This document shows, in pieces, positions 1-5,568 of a stretch of DNA of 5,568 nucleotides (its first letter is position 1; each line of letters starts with the position of its first letter). This stretch comes from Chryseobacterium gleum (lineage in GTDB: Bacteria > Bacteroidota > Bacteroidia > Flavobacteriales_D > Crocinitomicaceae). Made by a program: the position numbers and the translations under genes. The stretch covers positions 1-5,568 of the forward strand of contig CALPUT020000188.1 in assembly GCA_943326825.2 (NCBI GenBank), given 5' to 3'. Below the pieces are notes generated by a model. The model searched no databases. It was not told the DNA's origin and worked only from the letters and a program-made list of their open reading frames with translations.

Positions 1-990
1 CAAAACGATATCAAAAAAGTATTAGCTTATTCTACTGTTTCTCAATTAGGTTTCATTTTTGTTGCATTAGGAATGGGAGCATACACAGCTGCAATTTTCC
101 ACGTAACAACTCATGCTTTCTTTAAAGCATTGTTATTCTTAGGTTCTGGTAGTGTAATTCACGCAATGTCTGATGAACAAGATATTCGTAAAATGGGTGG
201 TTTGAAGAAATTTATTCCAATTACGCATGTTACTTTTTTAATAGGGACATTAGCTATTTCAGGTTTTCCATTCTTATCAGGTTTCTTTTCTAAAGATGAG
301 ATTTTAGCACACGCTTTACATCATAATCCATTAATTTATGGAGCTTTGGCTTTCAGTGCATTGTTGACAGCAGTATATATGTTTAGATTATACTTTGTTG
401 TTTTCCATGGTGAATTCAGAGGTTCTGATCATACAAAAAGTCATTTACATGAAAGTCCTTACAATATGACAATTCCGTTGATGGTATTAGCTGTATTATC
501 TATTATTGGTGGAGCTTTAAATTTACCAGGTAAACATTGGTTCTCATATTTCTTAAACCATAACGTTATCGGGTTAGATAAAATTGAAGAATTACATGTT
601 GATACTGGCTCATTGATTACATTGATGGCAACAGCTTCAATTTTAACATTAGTTGCTTTAATAGGTGCATATTCAATTTATGTTAAAAAGAAGAGTTTAC
701 CAGTTGAAGATATCCAGTTAAAAGGTTGGGCTAAATTATCTGCAAATAAGTTATATTTAGATGAAATCTATAATTTCTTATTTGTAAGACCAATGGAATC
801 TTTATCAAAATTAACTCATCAATTAATTGAAATTGTAATTCTAAACAATCTTGTTTTAGGAGCAGCAAAAGCAATTGGAAAATCTGGAGATTTAGTTAAA
901 AAGATTCAAACTGGTCGAACAGAATGGTATTTGTTGTGGATGGTTTTTGGAATCATCGGTTTGGTAGTTTATTATCTTGTAAAAATATAA
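1..990 (+). CDS. nuoL: NADH-quinone oxidoreductase subunit L, C-terminal half (5' end outside window)
   Basis: NuoL is the distal antiporter-like membrane subunit of respiratory complex I; it takes part in proton pumping coupled to NADH:quinone electron transfer. The frame is open from base 1, so the gene starts upstream; 329 residues are visible, about half of the usual 600-plus. The fragment opens in the conserved segment DIKKVLAYSTVSQLGF. Residues 34-47 (HVTTHAFFKALLFL) carry the conserved His34, His38 and Lys42, which match the intramembrane proton-path residues known from the E. coli protein. FFSKDEIL (95-102) carries the Lys98 of the discontinuous helix. The C-terminal part (about 215-329) shows the NuoL-specific extension: LYLDEIYNFLFVRPMESL, an amphipathic lateral-helix stretch, and a last membrane helix beginning near TEWYLLWMVFGI. 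The gene is followed after 4 bp by nuoM, as in a standard nuo operon. The Met codon at base 73 is internal and not the start. Identification is very secure. Confidence 0.97.
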   Translation, partial: QNDIKKVLAYSTVSQLGFIFVALGMGAYTAAIFHVTTHAFFKALLFLGSGSVIHAMSDEQDIRKMGGLKKFIPITHVTFLIGTLAISGFPFLSGFFSKDEILAHALHHNPLIYGALAFSALLTAVYMFRLYFVVFHGEFRGSDHTKSHLHESPYNMTIPLMVLAVLSIIGGALNLPGKHWFSYFLNHNVIGLDKIEELHVDTGSLITLMATASILTLVALIGAYSIYVKKKSLPVEDIQLKGWAKLSANKLYLDEIYNFLFVRPMESLSKLTHQLIEIVILNNLVLGAAKAIGKSGDLVKKIQTGRTEWYLLWMVFGIIGLVVYYLVKI

Positions 991-994
991 CGTT

Positions 995-2437
995 TTGGAA
1001 ATTTTATTAATACCTAGTTTATTTGCATTACTTGCCTTATTTGTTCCAGGTAAAGTAGTTCGTGTTTTCGGTTTAGTGGGAGGACTTGCTTCAGTCATAT
1101 TAACATGTGTACTTGTATGTAAGTTTCAACAAAACGGTGGACAAGCAGTTACTTTTTTCGAATTAGCTCAGAATAATTTTGGATTTACTTCTAAAATGGG
1201 TTACGACGGAATCGGATTGTTTATGATTATTTTAACAAATGTGATTACGTTCATTATTTTGTTAAGTAATTTCAATAGAGAAGTTGCTCAAAACAAGTTG
1301 TTTAATGCGATGTTATTCTTAATGCAAGCTGCACTTTTAGGAGTTTTCACTTCAATGGACGGATTGTTGTTTTATATTTTCTGGGAAATTTCATTGATTC
1401 CGATATTCATTATCGCGTTATCTTTTGGAGGATCAGATCGTAAACGTACATTAACAAAATTCTTCATCTATACATTTGTTGGATCATTAGCAATGTTAGC
1501 TTCATTGATTGCTATTAAATCATATGCAACAAGTTTTGCAATTGAAGATTTAATGGCCGTTGAGTTAAGTTCGAAAGTTGCTTTTTGGATTTTCGGAGGT
1601 TTCTTTTTAGCATTTGCTATTAAAATTCCATTATTTCCTTTTCATACGTGGCAGCCAAGTACATATAGTACAGCTCCAATGGCAGGAACAATGTTATTAT
1701 CTGCTTTGATGTTAAAAATGGCTTTATACGGAATGATTCGTTGGATGGTACCTTTAGCACCAGAAGCATTAAATGATTTCCAATACCCAATTATCGTATT
1801 AGGAATTATTGGAGTTGTATACGCAGGTGTAATTGCTATTAAACAATCAGATATGAAACGTTTGTTTGCATTTGCTTCCATTTCTCACGTTGGTTTAATT
1901 GCTGCTGGGATTATCATTTTTGATAAAGAAAACATTACAGCTGCTTTGATTCAAATGTTCAATCACAGTTTAGTAGCGGTTGGTTTATTCTTATCGGTTG
2001 ATATTTTAGAGAAAAGAATTGGGACACGTAAATTAGAAGAATTAGGGGGAGTAGCAAAATTAGCTCCTAAATTTGGATTTATGTTTGCTGCTTTGGCTTT
2101 AGCTTCTGTTTCTGTTCCATTTACAAGTGGATTCATTGGAGAGTTTTTATTATTAAAAGGTCTTTATTCTTACCATTGGGTTATTGGTTTAATAGCTGGT
2201 ACAACTTTGGTTTTAGGTGCTGTTTATACATTGAGAGCATACCAGTTAAGTATGTATGGTGCTCCTAAAATGGCTTCTTTTGAAGATTTAACTTGGAATG
2301 AATGGTTAGCTTATTTCATTATCATGGCTATTATTGTGATTGTTGGTGTTTGTCCACAAATGATCATTGATACAGTAGGACCAAGTATCGATCAATTATT
2401 AGAATCTTATAAAATTTCAAATACAATCATTAAGTAA
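995..2437 (+). CDS. nuoM: NADH-quinone oxidoreductase subunit M
   Basis: NuoM is the middle antiporter-like proton-pumping subunit of complex I, an integral membrane protein of about 14 helices. The 480-residue product is close to family length (about 500). Visible hallmarks are Glu131 in FWEISLIPIFII, Lys210 in AIKIPLFPFHTWQ, Lys241 in MLKMALYGMIRW, the DMKRLFAFASISHVG segment (286-300), His324 in FNHSLVAVGLF, and Glu383 in FTSGFIGEFLLLKG. These match the essential glutamates and lysines known in the family. The start is a TTG at 995: an in-frame TAA lies at 980-982, no ATG or GTG lies between it and the TTG, and the first internal Met is residue 69, which would remove the first membrane helices. 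Spacing is 4 bp from nuoL and 1 bp to nuoN, implying co-transcription and probably coupled translation. One oddity is WQPST where most relatives have a WxPDA/T motif (residue 222 is Ser). Identity is certain; the exact start is likely. Confidence 0.97.
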   Translation: MEILLIPSLFALLALFVPGKVVRVFGLVGGLASVILTCVLVCKFQQNGGQAVTFFELAQNNFGFTSKMGYDGIGLFMIILTNVITFIILLSNFNREVAQNKLFNAMLFLMQAALLGVFTSMDGLLFYIFWEISLIPIFIIALSFGGSDRKRTLTKFFIYTFVGSLAMLASLIAIKSYATSFAIEDLMAVELSSKVAFWIFGGFFLAFAIKIPLFPFHTWQPSTYSTAPMAGTMLLSALMLKMALYGMIRWMVPLAPEALNDFQYPIIVLGIIGVVYAGVIAIKQSDMKRLFAFASISHVGLIAAGIIIFDKENITAALIQMFNHSLVAVGLFLSVDILEKRIGTRKLEELGGVAKLAPKFGFMFAALALASVSVPFTSGFIGEFLLLKGLYSYHWVIGLIAGTTLVLGAVYTLRAYQLSMYGAPKMASFEDLTWNEWLAYFIIMAIIVIVGVCPQMIIDTVGPSIDQLLESYKISNTIIK

Positions 2438-2438
2438 T

Positions 2439-3812
2439 ATGGACGCTCTAATTATCATTTTTTTAAGTGGTTTAATTTCACTTTTTGTTGCTTTTACTAA
2501 AAAGCCAATTTTGGTGTTGTTAACTTCTTCAATCGGTATTCTTGCAGCAATTGGTTTATTTATTGCTCAATGGAATAATCCTGTTACGTTGTTTTCATAT
2601 GAAGGATTAGAATTTACAAATTCAGCAATTTTATATTCTATTGCTGCTTGTATTTTTGCATTGTTTTCAATTCTAGTAGGATATAATATTTACAATAAAC
2701 AACCAGAACATACTGGTGAGTATATTTCATTAATGGTGTTCTCATTAGTTGGTGCGGTTTGTATGTTAGCATTTACAGATATGTTCATGTTTTTCTTAGG
2801 TTTAGAAATTCTTTCAATTCCTATCTATGTAATGGCAGGAACAAAGAAAAGCGATATTCGCTCAAGTGAAGCTTCTTTGAAATATTTCTTAATGGGAGCT
2901 TTTGCTACTGGTGTTTTACTTTTTGGAATTGCTTGGACATATGGAGCAACAGGCTCTTTCAAATTAACTGAAATTGCTACAGCTATTTCATCAGCAAGTG
3001 AAACTGGTCAATCTTCAATTTTATATGTTGGAATCTTGTTGATTTTAGCTTCATTCTTATTTAAAGTTGGAGCAGCACCATTTCATTTTTGGAGTCCAGA
3101 TGTTTATGAAGGTTCACCAAACCCTGTAACAGGTTTTATGGCTGCAGTTGTTAAGTTAGGAGCTTTCGGTGCATTTTATAAAATATTTAATGTTGCTTTT
3201 CCTGAAGTTCACGGATTCTGGGCACCAGCGATTATGGTATTGGCAGTTGTAACAATGTTTATTGGTAACTTATCGGCACTAAGTCAAGTTCATTTTAAAC
3301 GTTTATTAGCTTATTCTAGTATTACACACGTTGGATATGCATTATTGACAATTATTACAGTGAGCAGTAACTCAGAAGCTAATTTATGGGTGTATTTATT
3401 CGGTTATGGATTTTCAATAATTGCATTGGTAACAATTGCTCAATTGTTAAATGATGATGAAGATAAAATAGATGCTTTTAAGGGATTAGCAAAAAGAAAT
3501 CCATTTTTAGCTTCAGTTGCTGTATTAGCTTTATTGTCTTTAGCAGGTGTTCCACCGTTAATTGGTTTCTTTGGTAAATATTTAGTATTCTCTGAAGCAT
3601 TTACTCAATATCCAATTTTAGTGATTGTTGCAATTGCAAATTCAGGTATAGGGGTTTATTACTATTTAAAAACAATCATCGCTATTTTCCAAAAAGAGGA
3701 TGTTTCTGAAGAGAAAATTGAAGTTCCATCTTTGCAAGTGGTGGTTTTAAGTGTTTGTGTTTTGACTATCTTAGTTGGAGGTTTGGTTTTATCTCAGTAT
3801 AAAATGTTATAA
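2439..3812 (+). CDS. nuoN: NADH-quinone oxidoreductase subunit N
   Basis: NuoN is the third antiporter-like subunit of complex I, the one nearest the quinone-binding arm, and completes the proton-pumping membrane domain with NuoL and NuoM. The 457-residue product is slightly shorter than E. coli NuoN (485). Hallmarks are Glu123 in FLGLEILSIPIYVMAG, Lys148 in SLKYFLMGAFATG, Lys209 in FKVGAAPFHFWSPDVYEGSP, Lys239 in AAVVKLGAF, HFKRLLAYSSITHVGY (285-300), and Lys380 in PPLIGFFGKY. The sequence is hydrophobic nearly throughout, with many predicted membrane helices. A short charged stretch (QKEDVSEEKIE, about 418-428) precedes the last helix. The ATG follows the nuoM stop after a single base. It is the last gene of the operon: the stop lies about 24 bp before a strong intrinsic terminator. 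Identity is very secure and nothing in the reading frame is broken. Confidence 0.97.
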   Translation: MDALIIIFLSGLISLFVAFTKKPILVLLTSSIGILAAIGLFIAQWNNPVTLFSYEGLEFTNSAILYSIAACIFALFSILVGYNIYNKQPEHTGEYISLMVFSLVGAVCMLAFTDMFMFFLGLEILSIPIYVMAGTKKSDIRSSEASLKYFLMGAFATGVLLFGIAWTYGATGSFKLTEIATAISSASETGQSSILYVGILLILASFLFKVGAAPFHFWSPDVYEGSPNPVTGFMAAVVKLGAFGAFYKIFNVAFPEVHGFWAPAIMVLAVVTMFIGNLSALSQVHFKRLLAYSSITHVGYALLTIITVSSNSEANLWVYLFGYGFSIIALVTIAQLLNDDEDKIDAFKGLAKRNPFLASVAVLALLSLAGVPPLIGFFGKYLVFSEAFTQYPILVIVAIANSGIGVYYYLKTIIAIFQKEDVSEEKIEVPSLQVVVLSVCVLTILVGGLVLSQYKML

Positions 3813-3835
3813 AATTGAATCTTTTCATAAAAAAC

Positions 3836-3863
3836 TAAAAAGCCCGATTATTCGGGCTTTTTA
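3836..3863 (+). terminator. Intrinsic terminator of the nuo operon
   Basis: A 12-bp perfect stem (3836-3847 paired with 3852-3863) encloses the four-base loop TTAT. The GC-rich centre is GCCCGA/TCGGGC, flanked by an A-run on the left and a T-run on the right, so it can act as a rho-independent terminator. The A/T symmetry means it could also work on the minus strand. It lies 24 bp after the nuoN stop and marks the end of the operon. Confidence 0.92.
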
Positions 3864-3868
3864 ATTTT

Positions 3869-3925
3869 TAAATTTATTTTCTAGCTTTGGCTTATCGTTG
3901 CCGCAGGATTTCAAACCAGCGGAGC
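3869..3925 (+). repeat. REP-like hairpin repeat, copy R1 (decayed)
   Basis: First of five copies of a 57-60 nt repeat in this window. It has the AT-rich left flank containing ATTTTCTAGCTT, then the GC-rich core at 3901-3925, which begins CCGCAGGATT and ends CCAGCGGAGC. Relative to the exact cores at 4033-4058 and 4748-4773, the core has a G-to-T change in the loop region and one deleted T. The outer stem CCGC/GCGG is intact and the inner arm still partly pairs (GG with CC, TT with AA, one bulged A). The flank just before the core (GGCTTATCGTTG) has drifted. It starts directly after the nuo terminator. Confidence 0.75.
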
Positions 3926-3930
3926 GAGGT

Positions 3931-3990
3931 TAATATTTTCTAGCTTGGGATTACATTTACCTCCGCTGAGCTGGATTTGCAATCCTGCTC
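3931..3990 (+). repeat. REP-like hairpin repeat, copy R2 (core inverted, stem rebuilt)
   Basis: The left flank (3932-3960, with ATTTTCTAGCTT and GGATTACATTTAC) runs in plus orientation and closely matches R4/R5. The hairpin core that follows reads in the opposite orientation (CTGGATTTGCAATCCTGC at 3971-3988). The inner stem GGATT/AATCC with loop TGC is kept. The usual outer stem CCGC/GCGG is replaced by GAGC (3968-3971) and GCTC (3987-3990), which also pair perfectly and keep the single opposed T-T bases. A leftover CTCCGCT at 3961-3967 matches the normal right end in inverted orientation. R2 begins 5 nt after R1 ends, so the two form a tandem pair. Confidence 0.7.
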
Positions 3991-4032
3991 TAAATAGAAC
4001 TTAATTTGTATCGAAAAACTAAAAAAAAAGAT

Positions 4033-4090
4033 GCTCCGCTGGATTTGCAATCCTGCGGTAATCGTGAATTTGATTTAAAAATAATTATCT
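4033..4090 (-). repeat. REP-like hairpin repeat, copy R3 (inverted, upstream of transposase)
   Basis: The 26-nt core at 4033-4058 is the exact reverse complement of the core at 4748-4773. It folds with outer stem CCGC/GCGG, an opposed T-T, inner stem GGATT/AATCC and loop TGC. Read on the minus strand, the rest of the copy (4059-4090) has the same total length as R4 (58 nt), starts with the same AGATAAT and ends in TTACCGCAGG, but its middle has diverged and has lost CTAGCTT. It points away from the transposase gene, so the gene is bracketed by inverted copies. Confidence 0.8.
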
Positions 4091-4105
4091 AAAAAAAATA
4101 ATTAA

Positions 4106-4113
4106 TAAATTTG
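4106..4113 (+). promoter_or_regulatory. Possible Bacteroidota-type -7 promoter element for the RAYT gene
   Basis: TAAATTTG fits the TAnnTTTG -7 consensus known for Bacteroidota housekeeping promoters and sits 32 bp before the ATG at 4146, between repeat R3 and the gene. No good TTTG -33 element is seen at the usual spacing (the nearest TTTG, 4069-4072, is too far), so the promoter would be weak or the match due to chance in AT-rich DNA. Confidence 0.35.
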
Positions 4114-4145
4114 TCATTCCTTAACTTTTTGATTAATTTAATTAA

Positions 4146-4715
4146 ATGCAACAAGGAAAAAAACAAAACCTAAAATCAGACAAAGCTTATTTTATCACAA
4201 TGACCGTTGTTGATTGGATAGATGTATTTACTCGTCAAAACCATAGAGAGACTATAATTGAATCTTTAAAATATTGTCAAAATAAAAAAGGTTTAATTAT
4301 TTATGCCTATGTAATTATGAGTAATCATATACATATTATTATAGATACTAAAGATGAAATACCATTAAAAGATATCATTAGAGATTTTAAGAAATTTACT
4401 TCTAAAAAAAATATCACGCAAATACAGAATGAACCAGAAAGTAGACGAGATTGGATGCTAAAATTATTTGAAGATGAAGCCAAAGAAAGTGGAAAACATA
4501 AATATTTCAAATTGTGGAAAGATGGCAATCACGCAATTGAAGTTTATACTGAAAAATTTGTTTGGGATAAAATCAATTATATTCACAACAATCCAGTTAG
4601 AGCAGGACTAGTAAAAAATCAATGGGAGTGGATATATTCATCTGCAAGTAATTATCAAGATGAAGAAAGTATTTTAGATGTGTATAAAATACCTCCTAGG
4701 CTGATTACTTACTAG
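4146..4715 (+). CDS. REP-associated tyrosine transposase (RAYT, Y1/HUH family)
   Basis: The 189-residue product is of the IS200-like Y1 superfamily (Transposase_17 type). Family members bind hairpin-forming single-stranded DNA and cut and join it through a tyrosine; RAYTs are usually single-copy and linked to dispersed REP hairpins. The start of the fold is KAYFITMTVVDWIDVFTR (13-30). The metal-binding HUH pair is His61 and His63 in VIMSNHIHIII. The C-terminal signature INYIHNNPVRAGLV (143-156) carries Tyr145, the likely nucleophile by comparison with the DYIYINPV motif of E. coli TnpA-REP. LWKDGNHAIEVY (123-134) and YSSASNY (164-170) match Bacteroidota relatives. Length is normal and the frame is intact. 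An in-frame TAA directly precedes the ATG, so this is the first possible start. Repeats R3 and R4 flank it in inverted orientation, and the stop TAG abuts R4. No tnpB partner is present. Target and function (housekeeping versus mobility) are inferred only. Confidence 0.9.
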   Translation: MQQGKKQNLKSDKAYFITMTVVDWIDVFTRQNHRETIIESLKYCQNKKGLIIYAYVIMSNHIHIIIDTKDEIPLKDIIRDFKKFTSKKNITQIQNEPESRRDWMLKLFEDEAKESGKHKYFKLWKDGNHAIEVYTEKFVWDKINYIHNNPVRAGLVKNQWEWIYSSASNYQDEESILDVYKIPPRLITY

Positions 4716-4773
4716 AGATAATATTTTCTAGCTTCGGATTACATTTACCGCAGGATTGCAAATCCAGCGGAGC
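4716..4773 (+). repeat. REP-like hairpin repeat, copy R4 (canonical)
   Basis: This is the best-preserved copy and begins with the base after the transposase stop codon. It has an AT-rich left flank (AGATAATATTTTCTAGCTT), then GGATTACATTTA, then the 26-nt core at 4748-4773. The core folds as outer stem CCGC (4748-4751) with GCGG (4767-4770), opposed A-A, inner stem GGATT (4753-4757) with AATCC (4761-4765), and loop GCA, followed by the constant AGC. The core is an exact inverted match to R3. Sequence after AGC differs between copies, so the right boundary is sharp. The core is GC-rich within very AT-rich DNA. Confidence 0.85.
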
Positions 4774-4789
4774 AGACTGATTACTTATT

Positions 4790-4847
4790 AGATAATATTT
4801 TCTAGCTTGGGATTACATTTACCGCAGTATTACAAATCCAGCGGAGC
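4790..4847 (+). repeat. REP-like hairpin repeat, copy R5
   Basis: This copy is the same length as R4 (58 nt) with three substitutions: one in the flank (CTTGGGATT for CTTCGGATT), one that breaks an inner-stem pair (GTATT for GGATT) and one in the loop (ACA for GCA). The outer stem CCGC/GCGG and the terminal AGC are intact. It is the second half of a tandem duplication with R4 and lies 39 bp from the end of the convergent methyltransferase gene. Confidence 0.85.
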
Positions 4848-4886
4848 GTACCCGAAAATCCTTAAGAGAGAAATATTATGATTTAT

Positions 4887-5568
4887 CTATTTCTTAGAAG
4901 CAACAATTGAATAAACCATCGGTATTTTATTCTCAAAATGCTTTACACGATGTCTTTTTGGAGCATATTCTTCGACAGTGTCATTAAAACAGTTGTAAGG
5001 GGAGAAGTCATATTCTTCTATTGAATTAATTTCTAAACCATTATTGATAAGTCCCATTAGAACTTCTGCTAAACCATGATTCCAGCAAACATAATCTTGG
5101 TTTATAGGTGCATTTAAATCTGTATACGTTCCACTTGCTGTTTCGATGATCTCACCAGTGTTTAAATAATTATAACCTACTTTATCAAAGTTATCATCAA
5201 ACATCCAAACTACTGGATGAAATTCAACAAAAATGAATTGACCGCCAGGTTTCAAAAATGTAGAGATTACTTTTCCCCATTTGTTCAAATCAGGTAGCCA
5301 TCCAATTGTTCCATAGCTCGTGAAAACGAAGTCGAATTGTTCATTTAAGTGATTTGATAAATCGTAAATGTCACAGCAAATGAATTCTGCGTCTGTATTA
5401 CATGTTTTATTGAGTTCTATCGCACTTTCGATAGCTTTATCGGACAAATCAACACCTGTAACTTTTGCCCCCATTCTAGACAAAGAAATTGAGTCCTGAC
5501 CAAAATGACATTGTAAATGCAATACTTTTTTCCCTTTTAAGTCAGGAAAAATTCCTAATTCGATTTCA
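4887..5568 (-). CDS. Class I SAM-dependent methyltransferase (N-terminus outside window)
   Basis: The predicted product is a cytosolic Rossmann-fold enzyme that transfers a methyl group from S-adenosylmethionine; the substrate cannot be told from sequence. The frame runs open to the right edge (226 residues visible, first full codon at 5567-5565), and the visible N-terminal residues EIELGIFPDLKGKKVLHLQCHFGQD are typical family sequence, so the true start lies beyond the window. Motifs by fragment position: HLQCHFGQD (17-25, motif I, SAM binding), GVDLSD (38-43, acidic residue Asp40 for the SAM ribose), CCDIYDL with Asp66, FDFVFTSYGTIGWLPDL (78-94), and LKPGG (105-109). The C-terminal half (about 112-226) has a less conserved cap with many aromatics. 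The TTG at 5522-5520 is internal, not the start. The gene converges on the transposase. No clear terminator is seen after its TAG; the R4/R5 hairpins are the nearest structures. Confidence 0.9.
   Translation of the reverse strand, partial: EIELGIFPDLKGKKVLHLQCHFGQDSISLSRMGAKVTGVDLSDKAIESAIELNKTCNTDAEFICCDIYDLSNHLNEQFDFVFTSYGTIGWLPDLNKWGKVISTFLKPGGQFIFVEFHPVVWMFDDNFDKVGYNYLNTGEIIETASGTYTDLNAPINQDYVCWNHGLAEVLMGLINNGLEINSIEEYDFSPYNCFNDTVEEYAPKRHRVKHFENKIPMVYSIVASKK

Larger units (their letters stand above)
4033..4773 (+). mobile_element. RAYT gene bracketed by inverted REP-like repeats
   Basis: The unit comprises R3 (inverted), the transposase gene and R4 (direct), so that 26-nt exact inverted hairpin cores lie at 4033-4058 and 4748-4773. 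This arrangement is known for RAYT genes and their REPs. I see no target-site duplication and the cores are subterminal-style hairpins, not classical DDE-type terminal inverted repeats. It may be a resident, once-inserted unit and not an active transposon. R1, R2 and R5 extend the repeat cluster on both sides. Confidence 0.6.
4698..4847 (+). repeat. Tandem duplication of transposase 3' tail plus repeat (76 + 74 nt)
   Basis: Unit 1 (4698-4773) holds the last five transposase codons (RLITY), the stop and R4. Unit 2 (4774-4847) starts at the very next base and repeats all of this, including AGA CTG ATT ACT TAT TAG, which still spells RLITY-stop. The units differ by five substitutions and one 2-nt indel (AG after the stop). 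The two differences in the coding part (AGG/AGA and TAC/TAT) are synonymous. The second tail is not attached to any open reading frame of note. Confidence 0.8.

Noticed and set aside
892..1098. Minus-strand open frame across the nuoL/nuoM junction
   Set aside because: It lies antisense to two well-recognised nuo genes, is low in complexity and resembles no known family; treated as a shadow.
1642..1881. Minus-strand open frame inside nuoM
   Set aside because: It is entirely antisense to conserved NuoM sequence, with no sign of independent coding constraint.
3813..4145. A missed small gene or tRNA in the 333-nt gap after nuoN
   Set aside because: The gap is accounted for by the terminator, repeats R1-R3 and an AT-rich leader. 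I see no tRNA cloverleaf and no convincing short coding frame.
4325..4528. Minus-strand open frame inside the transposase gene
   Set aside because: It is antisense to the conserved RAYT region and its composition is that of the complementary strand of an AT-rich gene.
4033..4773. IS200/IS605-type element with TnpB
   Set aside because: No tnpB-like gene is present, and the transposase has the RAYT C-terminal signature (YIHNNPVRAGLV) instead of the classical IS200 TnpA pattern.
3869..4847. CRISPR array
   Set aside because: There are only five repeats, in both orientations, with irregular gaps and a transposase gene in the middle; no uniform spacers and no cas genes.
5520..5522. TTG as the start of the methyltransferase
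   Set aside because: The frame continues upstream with typical family residues (DLKGKKV just before HLQCHFGQD), so the gene begins beyond the window.

Overview
The window looks like chromosomal DNA from a low-GC member of the Bacteroidota, most likely Flavobacteriia. This is inferred from strongly AT-biased codon use, the near absence of Shine-Dalgarno-like sequences before the genes, a TAnnTTTG-type promoter element, and the style of the NuoL/M/N proteins. I cannot name the genus from sequence alone.

Region 1 (1-3863) is the end of the respiratory complex I (nuo) operon. It holds the C-terminal half of nuoL (cut by the window edge), then nuoM (TTG start, 4 bp after nuoL) and nuoN (1 bp after nuoM). 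These three encode the antiporter-like, proton-pumping membrane subunits of NADH:quinone oxidoreductase. A strong intrinsic terminator at 3836-3863 closes the operon.

Region 2 (3864-4886) is a small accessory island. It carries one REP-associated tyrosine transposase (RAYT, a Y1/HUH single-strand DNA nuclease of the IS200-like superfamily) and five copies of a GC-rich hairpin repeat of about 58 nt. Two copies lie after the nuo terminator, one inverted copy lies just upstream of the transposase, and two tandem copies lie just downstream. The 26-nt hairpin cores on the two sides of the gene are exact inverted copies of each other. The last five codons and the stop of the transposase gene are duplicated together with the downstream repeat, in perfect tandem and with only synonymous differences in the coding part. 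One upstream copy has a rebuilt outer stem that still pairs.

Region 3 (4887-5568, minus strand) is a convergent gene for a class I SAM-dependent methyltransferase whose N-terminus lies beyond the right edge.

The nuo genes work as one complex. The RAYT and its repeats form a separate unit lying between two ordinary chromosomal genes. The methyltransferase has no visible functional link to either. The most interesting material is the RAYT/repeat unit; I see no evidence for a wholly new system.
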